DNA of 64,000 nt, taken from assembly GCA_018296165.2 (NCBI GenBank), contig JACKQL020000021.1, positions 434,001 through 498,000 on the forward strand. Direction: 5' to 3'. Below the pieces are notes generated by a model. It made no database searches. It saw only the letters and a list, made by a program, of their open reading frames with translations, and was not told where the DNA came from. Made by a program: the position numbers and the translations under genes. This stretch comes from Termitomyces sp. T153. Lineage: Eukaryota; Basidiomycota; Agaricomycetes; Agaricales; Lyophyllaceae. This document shows, piece by piece, positions 40,403-58,593 of the stretch (positions are counted from its first letter, which is position 1; the number at the start of each line of letters is the position of its first letter).

Positions 40403-41160
40403 ATTTCAGATCTGCTGGGTGTCTGTCATCTCAATTTCCACCTGTAACTTCAGGGAGTTGGTAGAAGGGGTGGAAGCAACAACATAACAATGGGGGAGGC
40501 AGTGTTCCTATGCAGGGATCCAAAGATGTGGGCTAGGGAGTGTGTTTTCAGCTGAGACTTTAGCTAGAGGGGGAGTTTGTAGGTCTGAGGAGGGGCTTAT
40601 TGTTTCAGGCATAGTATTAACAATGGCAACAGATATATTTGATTCTATGGACAGGGAGGCAAAACAATTAGTACTGGACAATGGGGGCATACTGGTCATC
40701 CATTGCCTTTTTAAAAATCTTCAGACTCTGTAGGAACCTCCTCCAATACATTGGCCACTTCCTTAGAATGAACAGCTATAGGTGCATCCAGAGAGGGGGT
40801 TCCTGTGGTGTCCCAGGCTGCAAGGAGTTGGATGAGCAGCTCTTCTTGCTCTAATGCTGACAAGTAGTGAACTTCTAGCCCTTGAGGATAGTAATGGGCA
40901 AAATGACCTGCCTTCCCACAGCATCAATACAGCAAAGGGGTAGTGACCTGCTGTCAGGAAGCATCAACATCCATTGGGAGTCCTTGGGGTAGCAAGTGCA
41001 GGGGAGCAACATGAGGGATAAAGAAAGGAGCTGCACCTGGTTGTGATGATGCTAATGCAGGTGCAGAAGAGGGAGCTCAGGGGGTGAATCCTCCACAAGA
41101 AAAAGGGAAGGTTGAGGGTTGCATCCACCACAACTCATGTTGCAGTTCCATGAGCTGCCA

Positions 41161-42018
41161 CTACTCGCATGCCACCTTGTACCAGGTATTGACATGCTCA
41201 TCATCTGGGTGCCCCTCTGCCATGCTGTTGATACAATCCCTGAGAGAGAGGTGGAGTCCATCATAGAAGGTTAGGCAGAGTTGTAGACCATCCAGATATC
41301 CAGCCTGTTCAACTAAGGCATGAAAGGAGTCAATGTACTTATCAAGTGACTGCTTTCCTTGATCATACTGAGTTTGGTCTCGAAGGGAAAGAGCTGCAGT
41401 TTTGGTGGGGTCAATGGGGAAGAACTCTGCTTGGAACTCCTTCTCAAACTCTGTCCAGCTAGAGAAACTCTCCACTCCTTCTGGGCATTGAAAAATACAC
41501 AGTGCATAAGTTGAGGCTCAACTAGCCTTCATGTAGGAGAGGACCCAGGCAATTTTCAAGGCATTTGAAGTAAAGGCTTTACTGCTCAGCTGGATATAGG
41601 TGATGCAGGACTGGAGGAAACGTTCTCCAGCCTTACAATCTCCATCATATACATCAGGGAGTGCAGGACAAGGGAGTTTGGAATGAGGAGCTGAAAGGCC
41701 TAGGCCAGATACAGATGCAAACCATTTTGCAGCAGCTGGAGCCAAAAAGCCTGAGCTAGGTGCAGACACAAACCATTCTGCATCTGCTGGGGGCATCAAA
41801 GGAGTGGTAGGAGCAAGAGGGAGACATTCCAAAAGGGCTTGTAGAGAAAGGGACACTGCTTCAGTAGTTTGACAGAGTCCAGTGAGTTCAGCCATGTGGG
41901 AAGTAAGGGAGGCTTGAGTAAGTTGAACCTGTGTCTCCAGGGACAGCAAACAACTCCAGGCATCATCCTGGGGGCTTGAAGTGTCATGGGGAGGTGCTGG
42001 AGGGGTTGGCTGGGTCAT
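41161..42018 (-). pseudogene. Gag of element B
   Basis: N-terminal frame 41518-42018 starts MTQPTPPAPPHDTSSPQDD and includes LPDVYDGDCKAGERFLQSC, like the PxxFxGxxxxAxxFL entry of retrotransposon gag. Frame 41161-41475 has SSWTEFEKEFQAEFFPIDP, YIDSFHALVEQAGYLDG and FYDGLHLSLRDCI, the gag capsid pattern. A stop separates them. Confidence 0.72.
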
Positions 42019-42134
42019 AGGAAGGGCACAGAGGCACTAAGACACTGGTAGGGGAGAGACCTTTTGAGGAACCAAGTAGAAGCTCAAGTAACCAAAAAGG
42101 GGGCTCCCAAACCAAAAATAAAGACTTGTTCTAC

Positions 42135-42575
42135 TGTAAGGGCAACCTCTGGAGGCTGTGGCTCAATCACACAGCTGGCAAAGGGAACTCCAAAGTCTAT
42201 TCAGTACTGTACAGTGTCTACTGAGATAACTACTCACCTGGCAAAGGGAAATCCAAAGAGAACAAGTCTGGGGATTGCCTAGGCCAGGTGTGATGCTTCA
42301 GAGGCTTCAGAAGCATGAGAAACAACTGTACAGTATGACAGAGAAAAAAGACACAAGTGATGTGTCAGCAATTGGTTAGCAGTTACATAAGCCAGTGGCA
42401 GTGTCAAAGGGGCCACACTTGTCTGAATTATTGACAGAGAACTGGTGCAGCCTGAGGGCTGAAACTAGGACCAATAGATAGGGAAAAGGAAGGAGAATCA
42501 AGGAAAACTATAACAGAGCAAATCTGACAAGAACTGAAGAAGTAGAAGGGGAAACAAGTGAGATATCCCCTGACA
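42135..42575 (-). repeat. 5' LTR of element B (441 nt)
   Basis: Begins TGTAAGGG and ends CCCCTGACA on the plus strand, same length as the left LTR. No clear tRNA primer-binding site was recognised next to it (minus strand, below 42135). Confidence 0.88.
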
Positions 42576-42580
42576 GGGCC
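42576..42580. other. Target-site duplication GGGCC (right)
   Basis: Identical to 36199-36203. One GGGCC plus the flanks gives a continuous integrase frame of element A. Confidence 0.85.
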
Positions 42581-43225
42581 TTAGCCAAGCACCACCAACA
42601 TGTAGAAGGAATGAGAGAAAGAGTTGGGAAGGACAAACTACAATGGGCCTTGAAGTTTGCAGAAGAGCATAAAAACTCTATCGAAGACTTCAACTTCAAA
42701 CTCTTGAGCTTGGTCTTAGTCAAAAATATGATTACAGAAAGTTCACACAGCACTAAAATGCTTCCCCATTTTCACGATCCAATAGTAGTAATTGCTAAGA
42801 CTAGAGGAGGTAATTACATTGTAGCAAAACTGGATGGGTCAGTCTGGCAGATCAGGGTGGCAGCATTTAGGCTAGTCCCTTACAAAGCTTGAAGACAATT
42901 GGAGCTATCCCAAAGCTTAGAACAGTGGGTAGATATCACTCCAGAAAAGTTAAAAGAATTGAGGGAGAAACTACAATGGCCTACCAGAATTGCTATATCA
43001 GATCCATCATTTGGATTTATAAGGCTTCATGAGCCTCTAGACCATGACATGAATAAGTTAGACAGTAGCTCTGAAAAGTTGGCAAAAAATTAAAAAATTT
43101 TACTTGAAATCAAAATAAGTAACAAGGCTTAATTTGGTCTCACATTTTCAGGGTTAAATGACATTAGATTTGGGGGTTACAAAATAAGGGATATAGAGCG
43201 AGTTTTTGGTACAAGTGGGGGATGG
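42581..43225 (+). mobile_element. Ty3/gypsy retrotransposon A, right part (integrase C-terminus)
   Basis: Open frames 42611-42892 and 42899-43093 continue element A's integrase: GMRERVGKDKLQWALKFAEE, FKLLSLVLVKNMITES, FHDPIVVIAKTRGGNYIVAK and VAAFRLVPYKA, the SH3-like integrase C-terminal region. A basic and acidic tail ends at TAA near 43093. A purine-rich AAGTGGGGGATGG at 43213-43225 is followed by TGTTTATG, so a 3' LTR may start at 43226. No matching 5' LTR is present to confirm it. Confidence 0.65.
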
Positions 43226-44830
43226 TGTTTATGCTATGATTGGTGCTATGATCTACACTAGGCAAAGACAAAGAATGTGTCTACACTGCAGTGGCTGACA
43301 AAAGTGCCATGGGATCTTTGGATTCACTTTTGGGTGGGTTGGCAAGCTTGGCATCAGACTCCTTGGGAACAGCCTGGGGGGCTAGGCTTAGTAAAATGGA
43401 GCCAAAATAGGGTAAAATGCTGAAAGAACATTACTTCAAAAGAAATGTTGAGGGGGTTAAGTAGTGAACCAGCAAGGTCCATGTCAGCAGAGGCCAGGAC
43501 CTTGTCAAGATAAGTGAGACAAGTGGTAATAAACTTGTGCATCTGTAGAGAGAGGTCTAAAGGATGGAGTTGCTGTTGTGTGGCCAGCTTGACAGCCTCA
43601 CATTGCTTCTTAAGGTCTTTGCAGGAGACAGACACATCCCATCAGCAAGAGAGATCACCTCAAGAACAGCATTGACCTGGCCTAAGAGAAGTAGGGCAGC
43701 CTTGCTACCAGTCTTGTAATTAGCTGGACTGGTTTAGCAAAAGAGTCAGGAAAGGGAAAGAGATCAATAGAAAGAAGGGGCATACCAACCAAAGAAGCAA
43801 CTTTAACCTTTTGTGGTTTGGGTTTCCTGTTGAGCTTGGACTGAGAAGAAGAGAGGAAGAGGGTAAGGGTGTTGAAACAATGAGCAAGGATGTTGAGACA
43901 AGAGGCTGGGGGCACTTATGTTAGCTTTTCTTTTGGAAGAGCTGGTGGAAGACAGACCAAGCATCTCAGCATTGCAATCCTCATGCTCACAACATTGTTT
44001 CTAGTGAGGAAAGAACAAAAGCAATAAGAAAGAGAGGGGGAATCAAGAAACAGACAACCCACTGCCTCAAGTTCCTGCTGACATTGAGCCTCACAATGGT
44101 TATTCTCGATCTGGATGATTGCATTGGAAAATGAGAAAAAGGCCTTGACAGCAGGGGAATCATTGGCAGCTTGATGGTTGAGGAGGGGCAGTATATCAGA
44201 AAGCACATCAGCAAGACTAGCCTGGTTGGTAATAAGGGGAAAGTCCACCTGATCAGTGAGGCACTGGAAAGAAGGATGAGACAGGGAATCAAGGGGAAGG
44301 CCTGAGGAAAGACATACCCAGCCAATTGATCCCAAGAACCTGGTGCAGTCAGCCAATTGATCCCAAGAACCTTGTGCAGTCAGCCAGTGTACCAGGGAAT
44401 GCTTTGGCAGTGTTGCATGTGCCAATAACAGCCTGTGCAAAAATGGGATGCTGAAGGATGGTGAGAATAACCTGGTTCATGTCGCATTTGACAGCATGCT
44501 TCAGCGAGGGCATGCAGTGTGGAGCAGGGGCTGAGTGAGGGGAGGTCATAATCACCACCTGGGGATAACCAACCTTGACAAGGGGCATCTTGTGAGGAGC
44601 AGTTGGGACAGCTTTTGAGGACATTTGGTCAAAAAGAAAGGACAGCATAGTAGGGTCTTTTATACCATGTTGCAGCGGGAGTGATCGAGTGAAAAATGAG
44701 AATTTTTTTTGTTCTTTGTATAAGAAGAAAAATAATTTTCAGGATCAAAAGGAAGGCAGGAGCAGACAGGGCTGGGCTTACTGATGATGACAAAATGACT
44801 GAGGGCAGTCATCTCACAGTGTGAGGGAGG
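43226..44830 (-). mobile_element. Degenerate element C, internal region next to an LTR
   Basis: Minus-strand frames at 44349-44648, 43916-44440, 43682-43915 and 43354-43635 form a row of partly overlapping open stretches. They have few CG and no recognised motif (for example MLSFLFDQMSSKAVPTAPHK near the LTR and EAQCQQELEAVGCLF). A 31-nt tandem duplication at 44319-44380 shifts the frame. The position beside the LTR at 44831 suggests an internal retrotransposon region. The family is not identified, and the left boundary with element A is not defined. Confidence 0.4.
44319..44380. repeat. 31-nt tandem duplication
   Basis: Units 44319-44349 and 44350-44380 differ at one base (CCTGG versus CCTTG). 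The duplication is not a multiple of three and explains two overlapping frames that both encode a TRFLGSIG stretch. Confidence 0.85.
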
Positions 44831-45697
44831 TGATACACTGGCCTCAAAATTGAGGACCAGCAAAAGTACTAAGAGAATCTAACAAGGATGCTTTCTATTC
44901 ACAAATGGCCGAAAACTGTAAGCCGAACATCAAAACTGTAGACAAGAAAGACATACCTTCATAAATCAAGTACTGCCCCCAAATAACATCAAAAAAGATG
45001 GCTGAACCAAAGTAGATATGTCAGAGTTACAATATCAAAAGAGATCGAAAGCTGACAAAGGGCCAAGTCTGTGGCAGTGCTCAGGCCAAGATGGCAACCT
45101 CGGATCATAATCCGAGATCAGCCATCAAGGCCAACAAAACTCTGTAATAAACTGCCAAACGATTCCAATGATTAAACACCTACCGCAACACGTTTATTTA
45201 GAGTCCTACGCTACGCCATCAAGTCCCGAAAATGATCACAAGCAGTCAAGAAAGAGGGAGTAGGGAGGGAAAGAACTAAAACTATGGAAATCACGGATAG
45301 ACAGAATGACGCAGGAGAGATGACACGAAGACTGATTATTGCAGCACAATACCACGCGGAACGCACTGGTCCGTGCACGGACGACGGGTATAAAAGAGAC
45401 GGGATAATAGGGAGAAAAGCAGGCAGACTACGTACCACAGCTCGGAGTTCCCCAGGGAGCGGAATTCTTAGGCTTACGAGTGCATTAGTTGCTTCGGGAA
45501 TAGTAATTATACTGTTGAGCCCGTTCTTTAGCGCGAGACCGTCTCAAGCTTAGAATAAAATCATTAAAATATTTAAAACAACTTTCTATTGAAATTCTAT
45601 GTGAGTTTGAGTGTAGCTAAAGCCTCCAAACAACTGTGAATAGAAAGTTTGATCAGTTGATCTAATCATTGACGGCATCAAACCTACTTTCGCATCA
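44831..45697 (+). repeat. LTR related to the solo LTR at 17953 (867 nt)
   Basis: Starts TGATAC, ends GCATCA. It aligns end to end with 17953-18825. This copy shows fewer CG than the other at shared sites (for example GAAAACTGTAAGCCGAACATC where the other has CGTAAGCCGAACGTC). GAGGGAGG directly precedes it, which could be a polypurine tract of a plus-strand element. The adjacent ORFs, however, are on the minus strand, so it could instead be a 5' LTR. Confidence 0.65.
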
Positions 45698-46988
45698 ATG
45701 AAAACATTGATTGAGGACTTGGATCAACAGACCTAGTCCTAGGCTAGGAATGAAATAGGATTTTGGGTTACAGATGATTGGGAATTGAAGAGACTATTAG
45801 CTGTTTAATCTGTACCTAGGGCTGAAGGCATAGTATTACTTGGAATGGAGATATGAGCACTTGGAACACAGTTGACAACCCCTAGCTTGCTTGGCAGGAA
45901 ATCAGCACCAACATTTTCAAAAAGAAAAATCGCAAATCGAGGTGCAACACCCTCAACCCAGATAGAAATGATGCCACCAGCCTGTCATGTAGCATCAGCT
46001 GCACAGCTGTACTGACCAGGCCCAGAACTACCATATCTTAAACCATAAATACATGCATTTCAGCCAATTTATTTCACAAATTAAGTTGTAGTTTGTAGTA
46101 TATTGTATAGTAATATATTGTATAAGTAGTGTGTAGAGACAGTAGAAAAAGTCAAGTTTCAACTAGCTCAACTTTCACATCTTTCATGTGGTAATCCGGA
46201 ATGGTGTATGACTTGTTCAGGTAGCTTCTGAGTGAATTTGAAACTTCTGTGTGGTGTTACACCACTGTACTAATGTTTCTGCCAAAACTCCTTCAGTCTA
46301 GATTGACTGTGTGTATTATCACTCTAAACAGCTGTGTGCACTCATCTATTCGGAAGCTTGTCTTCTATACACCTTGTATCATTGCACCTATTTGCATACC
46401 AACAAATATATTCTATTTATCAAACCCCAGAATTGCACTGCGAAGAGTGATATTTCTTAATATCCTTTCTCTGTACTCAGAACTAGAACTATCAAGTGAG
46501 AGATTGGTGTTGAGTGCAGAGACCTATAAGGATAACACAAGTGTTGTCTCATTTTGTATTGCATCAACTTCACACTGCATGGTCCAATGTTCTGCGCTGG
46601 ATGTCTGCCAAAAGGGGAGGGTCAGTGATACGGAATTGATGTACTGAGATGGCAGATCAAAGAGACGCGTCGAGGGGTCAGGTTCTGGGGAGAGGCGGGG
46701 AATGAGGGGGAACATGGAGGCGAGGGCGGAAAAAGGGTGAGTCGTGATAGTTTGACTGGGAGGTTCATCGATTTTTGATCAACTTCCACGCGCGACGGCC
46801 GTGAACCTTTGTAGCTGATACCAAGAAAATTCGGGCTTTGAATTCTGAAGAAAGTGAGAATCTCTAAATCCCTTCTATGTAGATCTTATGGAAGGTCACT
46901 CATTGTCCATAGACTATGTTGTCATACTTATATGTAATCTACATATGTGGTCTGTGGTATCATGAAAGTATGATGTCCGTCTGCCGAA
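45698..46988. other. Region between element C and the BEACH gene
   Basis: About 1.3 kb without a recognised gene. The left half is CG-poor and probably transposon-derived. A perfect inverted repeat GTGGTGT-T-ACACCAC lies at 46251-46265. A 132-aa plus ORF (46249-46647) has no recognisable features. The right end should carry the 3' UTR of the BEACH gene. Confidence 0.4.
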
Positions 46989-54580
<7,592 letters not shown>

Positions 54581-55113
54581 TGCTTATGGGGTGTTGGTGA
54601 AGCACGGGGTGCATACCACAAAGTGCCAAAAATGCTGCTAGCCAAGATATCTGCTCACGCAATGCAATCAATCATTCACTTGACGGAAACGTAGAGCCAT
54701 AGATCGTGGTGTGTGATGGATGTGTATGATTCCACGGACTTTGAAACACTGTTTGCCCCTTACGCCTGCTTTTCCAACGGGGACATTGTTCACGGTATCA
54801 CTGTTCTGAAGTAAAATGGATGACTTGTATAGAAGTACTCGTATTATAATCTACATCTATCGATGTTGCCGCTCCTTTCGAACGAACATCTTTGCTTGAA
54901 CTAAGCATTCTTAATCGGCAACTTGAGCATCAAGACAAGTGAGGGAAGCAATTTAAATGTAGGGGTTGAAGACACGAAAATCTAATCTCCGAATCGAATG
55001 GTACAATCTCCCGCTTGGATTTTGCTCGTTTCAACCTGACCGAATCATCCTAGGGCTGACCCAGTCCAAGAAAGACATTATTCCTATACTTACAAGCATC
55101 ACGACGCCGATTC
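54581..55113. other. Promoter side of the BEACH gene and 3' side of the ZNF830-like gene
   Basis: About 530 nt between two minus-strand genes. The sequence around 54617-54680 recurs at the extreme right of the window (63941-64000), after the copia remains. No other feature recognised. Confidence 0.45.
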
Positions 55114-55932
55114 TTAAATTTTCTTCGCCTCCCGTTTCTTCCTCAACGCCTCAAACTTTGCTCTTATCGACAACACACGCTGGTCAGCCCCTTCCTGTGC
55201 GCGTTCCTCGTCCATCAACCGATCCATAATAAGCTCCCTCTCTTCCTGCTCCTTCCTTCTCCGTTCTCGCTCTTCTTCACTTTGCTTCTCCTTCTCCGCC
55301 TCTACATCCATTTGTTGGTCCCGCGCGGAGAACTCACCTGGAGTCTCCTCAATTGCGACAAGCTCAGGCTCCGCGAATACCGTGGCGCGTTCGTAGGTCT
55401 CCCGTTTGTCAGATTGATCGGCAGTTGGGCCTGAGTCTAGCATTGCCATTTCACGCTGGAAACGCTCGTATTCGAGATCAATAGCGGTTCGTGGCTCATT
55501 AGATGGTGGAGGCCCGTTGGAATTTGGATTCTGTGCATCTAGAGGCAAGTCTTTGTCTTCGTCATCGAAGTTAAAGTCTGTGAGTATAGGTGCGCGTGAG
55601 GGATCCGAGAAAAAGTCGGCTGGAAAGCCTCCGGGAGCAGGACCGACGCGTCGTCTTTTAGTGTCATTCGGAGAATCCTCCGTATCTGAATTATCTTCAT
55701 TGATATCGTCTTCCGTAGTCTTGCGCTTCCCATTTGTTGATTGCACAGGGATCTGTTTTGCGGCCTCAGCTGCTGCATGCGCTTCCCGTTCCACTTCTTC
55801 CTGCTGTCGTTTCTCCTCCTCCTTTATTTGGGCAACATTTCTTCGCTGAGCCTTACTACCTATGTGGCTTTCCCAAGCAGACGCATGTTTAACTGATGTA
55901 CCACATGCCGAACAACGAATTTCGCCGTACAT
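55114..55932 (-). CDS. ZNF830/CCDC16-like zinc-finger protein
   Basis: 272 aa from ATG 55930-55932 in one exon. The N-terminus has a U1-type C2H2 finger (IRCSACGTSVKHASAWESHI, GSKAQRR), then an acidic middle (DDINEDNSDTEDSPNDTKRR), the conserved GGFPADFF segment, LEYERFQREM, and a long Glu/Arg/Lys helix near the C-terminus. This order is that of ZNF830 homologues, nuclear proteins linked to pre-mRNA splicing and genome stability. The same frame stays open upstream and reads THPLDSY directly before the ATG, which matches the HPLASY that precedes the finger in the family. The true start is therefore probably in an upstream exon that I could not fix; no in-frame ATG was found before a stop. Confidence 0.78.
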   Translation of the reverse strand: MYGEIRCSACGTSVKHASAWESHIGSKAQRRNVAQIKEEEKRQQEEVEREAHAAAEAAKQIPVQSTNGKRKTTEDDINEDNSDTEDSPNDTKRRRVGPAPGGFPADFFSDPSRAPILTDFNFDDEDKDLPLDAQNPNSNGPPPSNEPRTAIDLEYERFQREMAMLDSGPTADQSDKRETYERATVFAEPELVAIEETPGEFSARDQQMDVEAEKEKQSEEERERRRKEQEERELIMDRLMDEERAQEGADQRVLSIRAKFEALRKKREAKKI

Positions 55933-56626
55933 ATATGAATCAAGAGGATGAGTGGCTATAACATACAGTCGCTTCTTGTGAATTTTCCTTCATCGAATTT
56001 TTCCCTCTATCAGAACGATCAGTAGTAATGCATATTTCATTCATCAACCTCAGCCTCCTGGTGGTGCAGGGTCGAGAATCACCAGGTCGAATGATCAAGG
56101 CCTAGCGGTAACGTCCTGATTTCGAATCAAAGATATATCCGATTGAGTACGAAGCCTGCATTGTCTACCTGCTCAAAGCTACCCATTCATACCAAAAATG
56201 ATACACAACGCGTAAACATGAAGGTAGAAAACTGGGAGTTTTTACGCGCAACCCTTTTGCTACTCACTGGGAATCCATTCTGATAAACTTGTGTTCTTTG
56301 GTCGATCTGTCTACTGCGACATTGAAGCCAAATTCTACTACTTGACTTCTACTCCTCGAGACCAGCACCCACATTCCATTCCATAGACTCAGACGTCTCA
56401 TGTTTGACACGACTTTCTGTGTATTCAAATCCACGACTACAACACGTATCAACTATCGTGGTACTCCGTACGACGATAGCTACATAACATTGAAGGTCAA
56501 CTTTCAACTTCTGCAAACATCTCACGCAGCCATCAAATTCCGACTGAAAATTACAGTTTCTGGCGGGAAAACAAAGTCAGCTCATGACTTCGAATCGGAC
56601 TACTGGGAGATTCACCTTGGCTAGAG
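55933..56626. other. Intergenic between minus-strand genes
   Basis: About 690 nt. The right side of the ZNF830-like gene may hide its first exon here. A small ORF at 56264-56452 (minus) has no recognised content. No repeat or RNA gene seen. Confidence 0.4.
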
Positions 56627-57329
56627 CTAGAGGGCTGCTAGTAATGCCTTTACAATTACCCTTGCCGACTCCCACTCTGCTGCTTCATAGGTGATATGTG
56701 CGTTCGATTGTCCTTTACTTGTCACAATTGTCCTATAGATTGCCGGATCAGTGCTCGTTAAGATCGTCTTGGTCTGGTATGCGCATGGCCCGGCGTTCTT
56801 GGCTGACTTCCCTGCGCCCGGTGCGGCTACCTGAGACTTGCAGTCACCATGCCAAGGAGCATACTGCCCGGGTTTGTATACCGCCTCGACTGCATTCACG
56901 GGCATTTTCTTAAGATATTCTTTGAGGGCTGCTATGTGCGCTTTGGTAAGAGCATCCTGAACACGATGTGTGAAGTTAGAAATACGAAGGTCATGAGAGG
57001 AAATCCAGCCACTCACACTCTTCCAAGCAGACCCTTCCCCCCTCTTCACGGTTTGATTGCGCTCATCAATGTCTTTGTCGAGGGCCCAAAGTCTCTCATA
57101 TTCAGCCAGGTTAGGAGTTATGACATCGCCAAGCGAGCCATGAGTCTTGGTCTTGTCAATGTCAACAATATCTGTGTTGCTAACGTGCGGAGAAACAACT
57201 TCATCACGAACGACTGGGTAACTATTATGGTGAACGACAAGCTTCAGCCACAGAAGTCCACCTCAATGGAACGACGTACGCAAGTGTGATTGTTGCCAGA
57301 GATAGAGTAAGAAGGATCGAGAAACGCAT
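56627..57329 (-). CDS. Secreted protein of unknown function (194 aa)
   Basis: Exons 57280-57329, 57017-57221 and 56627-56956 on the minus strand total 585 nt. The first exon encodes a signal peptide, MRFSILLTLSLATITLA. Introns are 58 nt (GTACGT..AATAG) and 60 nt (GTGAGT, branch-like CTAAC, CAG). The second intron length is a multiple of three, so the frame also reads through it. The mature part begins YPVVRDEVVSPHV. It contains a charged stretch (LAEYERLWALDKDIDERN), then YKPGQYAPWHGDCKSQVAAP, and ends AEWESARVIVKALLAAL. Few Cys (two), no transmembrane segment after the signal, no known domain recognised. It could be an effector-like or cell-wall-associated protein, but nothing shows that directly. 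Confidence 0.55.
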
Positions 57330-58593
57330 GATAATAAGTCAACTGCTGCAAAAAGATCGTTGTTTGTGGTGGCGTAGGAGGGTCAACTGATAGCAGTTCA
57401 GCATCATGCACCAACTACTGCCTATCGCAATAGCAATATTGCTTACATTTGGTGAGAAAGTGAGGGTGATACACCAGACCAGCTAGGATAGTTTGTCCGC
57501 ATGAAACCTCGACCTCTTTATAGCTTTCCGATCATCAATAAGGGTGTAGGTATCTACAAAATGATTCTCATCAAAGAAGGGTGAAACACGAACATTTTCT
57601 CAGGTGCTTCTGCATTTTTGTGAGTCCTTGAAATATGCGCCTACATATTCATTCATCAGGTGGTGGTCGGCCGCGGCGGAGTAAGGTCGGTCTGTCAAGA
57701 ATTTGAGGTTAGGGACCGCTCCTTACGACGAAAACTCGAGCTACATAATTATATTCTATTATAGAACAAAATGTTTCCAATGCCTGGATTCTCAAAGTTG
57801 TGTGTTTATCGACCAGACAGACGACGCTAATCGCGGACCAACATCAAGCAACCCTTGATTGGCTCAATTGATCACTGGTTGGAACTTAATGGAGGATGGA
57901 TCGACAAGCGCAACAGAATTCGCTTATCTTGTGGTTACCGAGTACGCATTTATGTTTCTTGTGTGTCCCATCCTGAGACTTGCATCTCCATCCATCCATT
58001 AGTCCGTATGAATCACAAGATAATCTCTGAATATCATGGATAACATTGACCCATCCCGAATAGTCCTCGTTTAACTTGGGCTACACATCTTCAAAAATTC
58101 AATATCTCCTTGAAGAGTGTTGCATATATGAGCTGTCTTATCGAAGCACCATATTGATACCGCTATGAGTAGTACTGGAAATCTTTTGAAACCTCAGTTT
58201 CAGAACATAGATCTACTGATGCGGTATAACACGGACACGCGGTAGCAAACAGTGATCAGCTAATTGAAAGACTCCAAACAATTGGCACTGGTACATTTCT
58301 GATACTACTACATATTAGTCTCCGGTAGCTGACCTAATAACAAATGGTAGTCGATCTGTTACTACATATGATCAATTACACATCCCAGATCACACATGAG
58401 CAATGCACTCAGAACAGAACATACCCCATATATACGGCGATAGCCGTGACAGTTATAAGTAAGGATGAACGTGTTATACCGCAAGGACACCTACGTCTTA
58501 ATATCGATCGAGCACTTGTATTCCCTTCCACGTAAGTCCTGTTATCAAGCTTATTCGTGTTCGACTCAAACAGCTTACCTATTCATATAAAGC
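57330..58593. other. Divergent intergenic region
   Basis: About 1.26 kb between the secreted-protein gene (minus) and the kinase-like gene (plus). It should contain both promoters. Small ORFs at 57855-58043 and 58344-58535 have no recognised content. No repeat seen. Confidence 0.45.

Larger units (their letters stand above)
36204..42575 (-). mobile_element. Chromodomain Ty3/gypsy retrotransposon B (chromovirus), nested in element A
   Basis: A 6.37-kb element with two 441-nt LTRs and a 5-bp GGGCC duplication. Minus-strand order is gag, protease, RT, RNase H, integrase and a C-terminal chromodomain, the chromovirus order. Chromodomains of such elements guide integration to heterochromatin marks. 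Frames are broken by stops and the RT catalytic box is altered, so the copy is inactive. LTR divergence of roughly 4-5 percent means it inserted after element A had settled. Confidence 0.88.

Noticed and set aside
44831..45697. Pairing this LTR with the one at 17953 as a single element
   Set aside because: The 26 kb between them holds intact host genes, and the copies are clearly diverged.
46249..46647. 132-aa plus-strand ORF before the BEACH gene
   Set aside because: No recognisable features and CG-poor repeat surroundings; likely chance.
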